Shown: piece by piece, positions 60,250-64,000 of the stretch
How the letters are laid out: the number at the start of each line of letters is the position of its first letter
Numbering within the stretch: the first letter of the stretch is position 1
Assembly (NCBI RefSeq): GCF_034009455.1
Contig: NZ_CP125380.1
Coordinates: 4,911,501 to 4,975,500 of the forward strand
Direction of reading: 5' to 3'
From: Pseudomonas sp. P5_109
GTDB taxonomy: Bacteria > Pseudomonadota > Gammaproteobacteria > Pseudomonadales > Pseudomonadaceae
Length of the DNA: 64,000 bases
Translations under genes and position numbers: made by a program
Notes under the pieces: model-generated
Told to the model about the DNA's origin: nothing
Database searches by the model: none
Seen by the model: the letters and a program-made list of their open reading frames with translations, nothing else

Positions 60250-61308
60250 TTATTCCTGATCCAGGTCGGCGCTTTTCTGTGCGATGGCCATGGCCGTGAG
60301 GATTTTTCTGTAGCCGGTGAATTCGTTGCGCGCATGCACGCTGAGGATGTTGTCGAGCAGGACCACGTCGCCTTTCTCCCAGGCGAACTCCACCATCACC
60401 TCGCGGTAGATGCCTTGCAGGTGGCGGATGACATCGTCGGGAATCGGCGAGCCGTCGCCGAAGAAGGTGTTCTGCGGCAAATCCTGCGGACCGAACTCAC
60501 GCAGCAGGTTGTCGCGGATGCTGTCCGGCAGGGTCAGCGCATTGAAGAAGGTGCCGTGGTTGAACCAGATGCGCTCGCCGCTCAGCGGGTGGCGCACGAT
60601 GGCCGGGCCGTTCTGCCGGGTGCGCAGGCGGTTGCCGGGTTTCCACTCGGCCTGGATGCCGATTTTGGCGCAGTAGGCTTCGACCTCGGCGCGATCCTCG
60701 CTCTGGAACACGGTCTGCCATGGCAGGCCCATGCCGTCGCCGTAGTTACGCACGTACATGATGCGTTTGCGGGCAAACGCTTCGCGCACCGCCGGGTCAA
60801 TCCGCGCGAGGATCTGCCGGGTGTCGCCGAACGGTGTTTCACCGCCGGTGGCCGACGGGGTGTCGCAGTAGAAGTACAGGTGACGCGGGAACACCGGCGA
60901 ATACGAGTGTTCGTTGTGCGGGAAGATCTTCTCCGGCGCCGGGTAATCGGTGGAGCTGTAGATCTTGAACTGGCCAGTGATCTGGGTCCGTGGCGAGGCG
61001 CGGAACAGATACTCCAGCGCACCGCCGGAAATCGCATCGACACAGCGGTTGAACTCGCCGATATCGGCCACCTGGAAGTCACGGAACAGAATCACCGCGT
61101 GCTCCAGCAGCTTGCTTTCGATCAACGCGCGGTTCTGGCTCGCCCATTCCACCAGGCTCACGCCGGACACGGCCGGACGGCACACCAGCGGCATGCTCTG
61201 GCCTTCGAACATCGGCGCAAAACTCACCAGCCGCGTCGGATCGGTGGACAGGCTTTTGCGGGCACCACGACCCATCTTGGGAATGGACTTGGTCGTTGAA
61301 ACGGTCAT
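60250..61308 (-). CDS. SyrP-like Fe(II)/2-oxoglutarate amino-acid beta-hydroxylase
   Basis: 352 residues of the TauD/SyrP family. The iron ligands are His131 and Glu133 in PHNEHSYSP, and His325 in SVHARNEFTGYRK; Arg334 binds 2-oxoglutarate. Relatives hydroxylate the beta-carbon of Asp or His carried on a synthetase T domain. It lies between the Lys synthetase and the His module with the interface-type domain, so the substrate is most likely His. Beta-hydroxyhistidine is a bidentate iron ligand. GGAGGGG precedes the ATG. Confidence 0.88.
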   Translation of the reverse strand: MTVSTTKSIPKMGRGARKSLSTDPTRLVSFAPMFEGQSMPLVCRPAVSGVSLVEWASQNRALIESKLLEHAVILFRDFQVADIGEFNRCVDAISGGALEYLFRASPRTQITGQFKIYSSTDYPAPEKIFPHNEHSYSPVFPRHLYFYCDTPSATGGETPFGDTRQILARIDPAVREAFARKRIMYVRNYGDGMGLPWQTVFQSEDRAEVEAYCAKIGIQAEWKPGNRLRTRQNGPAIVRHPLSGERIWFNHGTFFNALTLPDSIRDNLLREFGPQDLPQNTFFGDGSPIPDDVIRHLQGIYREVMVEFAWEKGDVVLLDNILSVHARNEFTGYRKILTAMAIAQKSADLDQE

Positions 61309-61360
61309 AAACCCCTCCAGAAAATGATCACGGCGGCGCTAAAGGGCGCCGCCGCCTGAA

Positions 61361-64000
61361 TCAGTCCGCTGCGATTTTCGCTGTCGGCGCAGCCCGGTTC
61401 GCCGAGCGGCGCTTGATCGCCATGGCACCGCCGAGCAAGGCCTTGCGTTGCTCGCTCAAGCGCGCGTCGGCACCGCGCTGGACATCGCTGGCCAGGTTGA
61501 GCAAATCGCCGACTTGCAATCCATCAGTGCCAATCAACGCTGCGAGCACCGCCTGAACCTGTTCGGACAAACACTCAAGCGTGCTCGGCAGGTACTGACC
61601 GGCCGGTGTCTCGAAGCTCAGGTGGATGTGCTGTGCGTCGTTGTAGAACGCAGCGACCATGCCGATCTCGGCGGCCTGGCGCCCGGACGGGAAGTCCTCG
61701 ACTTGCAGGCCCTCCATCGACGGCAGGCGACCGACGCCTTCCTGGTAAATCAGCTTGATGTCGAACAGCGGCGAACGTCCGGCCCGGCGCGGCAAGCGCA
61801 AGGCTTCCACCAGGCGCTCGAACGGCAGGTCCTGATGGTCCGAAGCCTCCAGCACCGCCCGGCGACAAGCGTCCAGCAACTGCGCCGCCGACTGTTCGGC
61901 ATCGACTTCCACTTGCAGTACTAGTTGGTTAACGAAGAAGCCGACCATTTCTTCAAGCCCGGCTTGATTTCGGTTGGCGATATCGGTGCCGATGCGCACA
62001 CGACTGACCTCGGTACGCTGGCGCAGGACCAGGGTGAAACCACTCAGCAGCAGCATGAACAGCGACAGATCGCGTTGCCGGGCAAAGTCGCGCAACTGCT
62101 GGCTCAGTTCGGCACTGAAGGTGAAATGCGCACCGGCACCGGCTTGCGCGGTGCGCTGGTCACCATCGGCGGGCAACTCCAGCACGGCTTGTGGCTCAGC
62201 GAGGCGCTGCTGCCAGTAGTCGAGCTGGCGTTGCAATTCGCCGCCCTGCTCCAGCCACTGGCGCTGCCATTTGGCGAAGTCGGCGTACTGCACGCTGTGC
62301 GCCGGCAGTTGCGGGATTTCGCCACGGTTGAGGGTTGGATAGAGCGTGACGAATTCATTGATCAGGACGCGGAACGAACCGTCATCGGCGACGATGTGAT
62401 GCACCGTCAGCAACAGCACGTGCTCATCCTCCGCGACCCGCAGCGCCCGCACCCGCAGCAACGGACCGTGGCGCAGGTCGAATGGCCCGGCGACTTCCTC
62501 GCGGGCCAGCTGTTGTGCTTCGAGATCCGGCGCCGGCAGATGCCGCAGGTCGCTGTCGACAAAACTCAACGGCAGTTGCGGATGCACCCGTTGCCAGGTC
62601 TGGCCGTCTTCTTCGTAGAAGGTGGTGCGCAATACCGCGTGACGCTGCACCAGGGTTTCGAAGGTCTGGCGCAGGGCATCGAGGTTCAACTCGCCCCGCA
62701 GGCGCAAGGCACCCGGCATGTTGTACATCGAACTGTCCGGCTCCAGGTTCCACAGGAACCACAAGCGCTGCTGGGCAAAGGACAACGGCTGGCGTTCGCC
62801 AGAGGTGTCGGCCACCAGCGCCGGGCGTTCACAGCTGTGTTGCAGCGCCTGCACCCGGGCGGCGAAATCCTCGAGGCGCGGATGTTCGAACAGGCTGCGC
62901 AGGCTCACCGACAGACCCAGGCGCTGGCGGATCTGCGAGACGATTTGCGTCGCCAGCAACGAGTGCCCGCCCAGTTCGAAGAAGCTGTTTTCGCGGTCGA
63001 CGCGGTTGACCTGCAACACCTGCTGCCAGATCTGCGCCAGTTCGATTTCCAGTACACCTTGCGGCGCGCTGCCGGCTTCGGCTTCCCATACTTGCGGTGG
63101 CGGCAACGCGGCGCGGTCGAGCTTGCCGTTGCGGTTGAGCGGCAACGCGGCCAGCAACACCAGTTGCGCCGGGAGCATGTAGTCCGGCAGGCGCTCGCCC
63201 AGGGCGCGGCGCACGGTGTCGGTGAGTTGCCGCGCATCCGCCGCCAGCAGCTCATCACTGGCCGGCACCACATAGCCAATCAACTGCTTGCCGCCGACGC
63301 CTTCGTGCACCAGCACCGCGGCTTCGCTGATCATCGGCAGGCCTTGCAGGTGCGCTTCCAGCTCACCCAGCTCGACCCGGAAGCCGCGAATTTTCACCTG
63401 GTGATCGATACGCCCCAGGTACTCCAGCGCACCGTCTTCGCGATAGCGCGCCAGGTCGCCGCTGCGGTACAGCCGCGCGCCCGGTGTGGCGGAAAACGCA
63501 TCGGCAATGAAGCGCTCGGCACTCAAGCCTGGACGCTGGTGGTAGCGCTGGGCCAGGCCGGCGTCGCCGCCGATGCACAATTCGCCGACGCAACCGCTCG
63601 GCAGCAGGTGCCCTTCGCTGTCCAGCACATACAACGCACGCCCAGGCAGCGCTTTGCCGATGGGCACGCCAATGTGATTGCGGGTATCGGCCAGCGTGCA
63701 TTCGTGGGTGCTGGAAACGACCGTGGCTTCGGTCGGGCCATAGGTATTGAGCAGGCGCACATCGCCCAGACCGGCGGCGTGCCACAGCTTCAGGCCTTCC
63801 AGCGACATGGCCTCGCCGCCGACGTGGACCTGACGCAGACGGCCCTTGTCACGCTGCGATTGCGCGGCCCACTCCTGGGACAACAGGAACCAGTAGGCGG
63901 CCGGCAAATCCGCCAGGGTCACGCCCTGTTCGATGATCTGGCGATAGAGGGTGTCGGTGTCCCACAACTCATCGCCGCGCATCACCAGCGCCGCGCCCAC
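61361..64000 (-). CDS. pvdI: Pyoverdine peptide synthetase, C-terminal part (Lys A-T, then C), cut by window end
   Basis: The frame is open at base 64000, so the N-terminal part lies outside. Visible: the second half of an A domain (YGPTEATVVSSTHE, YRSGDLARY, NGKLDR), T (FFELGGHSLLATQ), and a full C domain (about 410-840 from the window edge). After this comes only a short Arg/Ala tail. Visible pocket positions D-H-G-T-V-V-K (first three outside) match the end of the Lys code D-G-E-D-H-G-T-V-V-K. The C domain has no A domain after it and must serve the next protein (His). Its active site reads HHIVADDGS, with Asp where the motif HHxxxDG has Gly. Gene name by position only. Confidence 0.9.
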   Translation of the reverse strand: MGAALVMRGDELWDTDTLYRQIIEQGVTLADLPAAYWFLLSQEWAAQSQRDKGRLRQVHVGGEAMSLEGLKLWHAAGLGDVRLLNTYGPTEATVVSSTHECTLADTRNHIGVPIGKALPGRALYVLDSEGHLLPSGCVGELCIGGDAGLAQRYHQRPGLSAERFIADAFSATPGARLYRSGDLARYREDGALEYLGRIDHQVKIRGFRVELGELEAHLQGLPMISEAAVLVHEGVGGKQLIGYVVPASDELLAADARQLTDTVRRALGERLPDYMLPAQLVLLAALPLNRNGKLDRAALPPPQVWEAEAGSAPQGVLEIELAQIWQQVLQVNRVDRENSFFELGGHSLLATQIVSQIRQRLGLSVSLRSLFEHPRLEDFAARVQALQHSCERPALVADTSGERQPLSFAQQRLWFLWNLEPDSSMYNMPGALRLRGELNLDALRQTFETLVQRHAVLRTTFYEEDGQTWQRVHPQLPLSFVDSDLRHLPAPDLEAQQLAREEVAGPFDLRHGPLLRVRALRVAEDEHVLLLTVHHIVADDGSFRVLINEFVTLYPTLNRGEIPQLPAHSVQYADFAKWQRQWLEQGGELQRQLDYWQQRLAEPQAVLELPADGDQRTAQAGAGAHFTFSAELSQQLRDFARQRDLSLFMLLLSGFTLVLRQRTEVSRVRIGTDIANRNQAGLEEMVGFFVNQLVLQVEVDAEQSAAQLLDACRRAVLEASDHQDLPFERLVEALRLPRRAGRSPLFDIKLIYQEGVGRLPSMEGLQVEDFPSGRQAAEIGMVAAFYNDAQHIHLSFETPAGQYLPSTLECLSEQVQAVLAALIGTDGLQVGDLLNLASDVQRGADARLSEQRKALLGGAMAIKRRSANRAAPTAKIAAD

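Overview
The window is a high-GC chromosomal stretch of a Pseudomonas, most likely of the P. fluorescens group. The evidence is the pvd gene content and order, the dense REP-type repeats (units around GAGCAAGCCCGCTC), and close matches to pseudomonad families. I saw no tRNA, rRNA, CRISPR, insertion sequence or phage.

Layout. Bases 1-2895: the end of an AraC-type regulator and a two-gene MFP/MFS drug efflux operon. Bases 2905-5700: an A/T-rich gene for an M60 (enhancin-like) metalloprotease that looks acquired. Bases 5760-12522: housekeeping and stress genes, namely an AhpD-like protein, a cyclic-nucleotide-type MscS channel, two YcaC-like hydrolases, pirin with a divergent LysR, and dkgB. Bases 12526-16890: an EvgS/BvgS-like sensor kinase, its LuxR-type regulator and a pseudo-receiver. 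Bases 17018-20580: mgtA-mgtC, preceded by a long untranslated region.

Bases 21180-38116 and 45339-64000 hold most of a pyoverdine locus: pvdA, an fpvI-like sigma factor, pvdRT-opmQ, pvdP, pvdMNO, pvdE, fpvA and three peptide synthetase genes with a SyrP-like hydroxylase. A dCache-GGDEF cyclase, several small metabolic genes, an orphan antitoxin-like gene with a GNAT gene, and a DUF6124-like gene with a structured leader lie between the two halves. Five promoters carry the PvdS-type box TAAAT-N16-CGT with identical spacing. REP pairs sit at the boundaries of nearly all pvd transcription units.

Reading the adenylation-domain pocket residues along the assembly line gives ...Lys - His - Thr (epimerised) - Ser - hydroxyornithine, then a thioesterase. 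The SyrP-like oxygenase and a degenerate condensation-like domain next to the His module suggest beta-hydroxyhistidine. The predicted tail Lys-OHHis-aThr-Ser-cOHOrn supplies two bidentate iron ligands beside the chromophore. It matches, from memory, the pyoverdine reported for P. fluorescens 9AW. PvdA makes hydroxyornithine; the synthetases build ferribactin; PvdE exports it to the periplasm; PvdP, PvdM, PvdN and PvdO mature it; PvdRT-OpmQ secretes or recycles it; FpvA takes up the ferric form. pvdL, pvdH, pvdS, pvdF, pvdQ and fpvR are not in this window.
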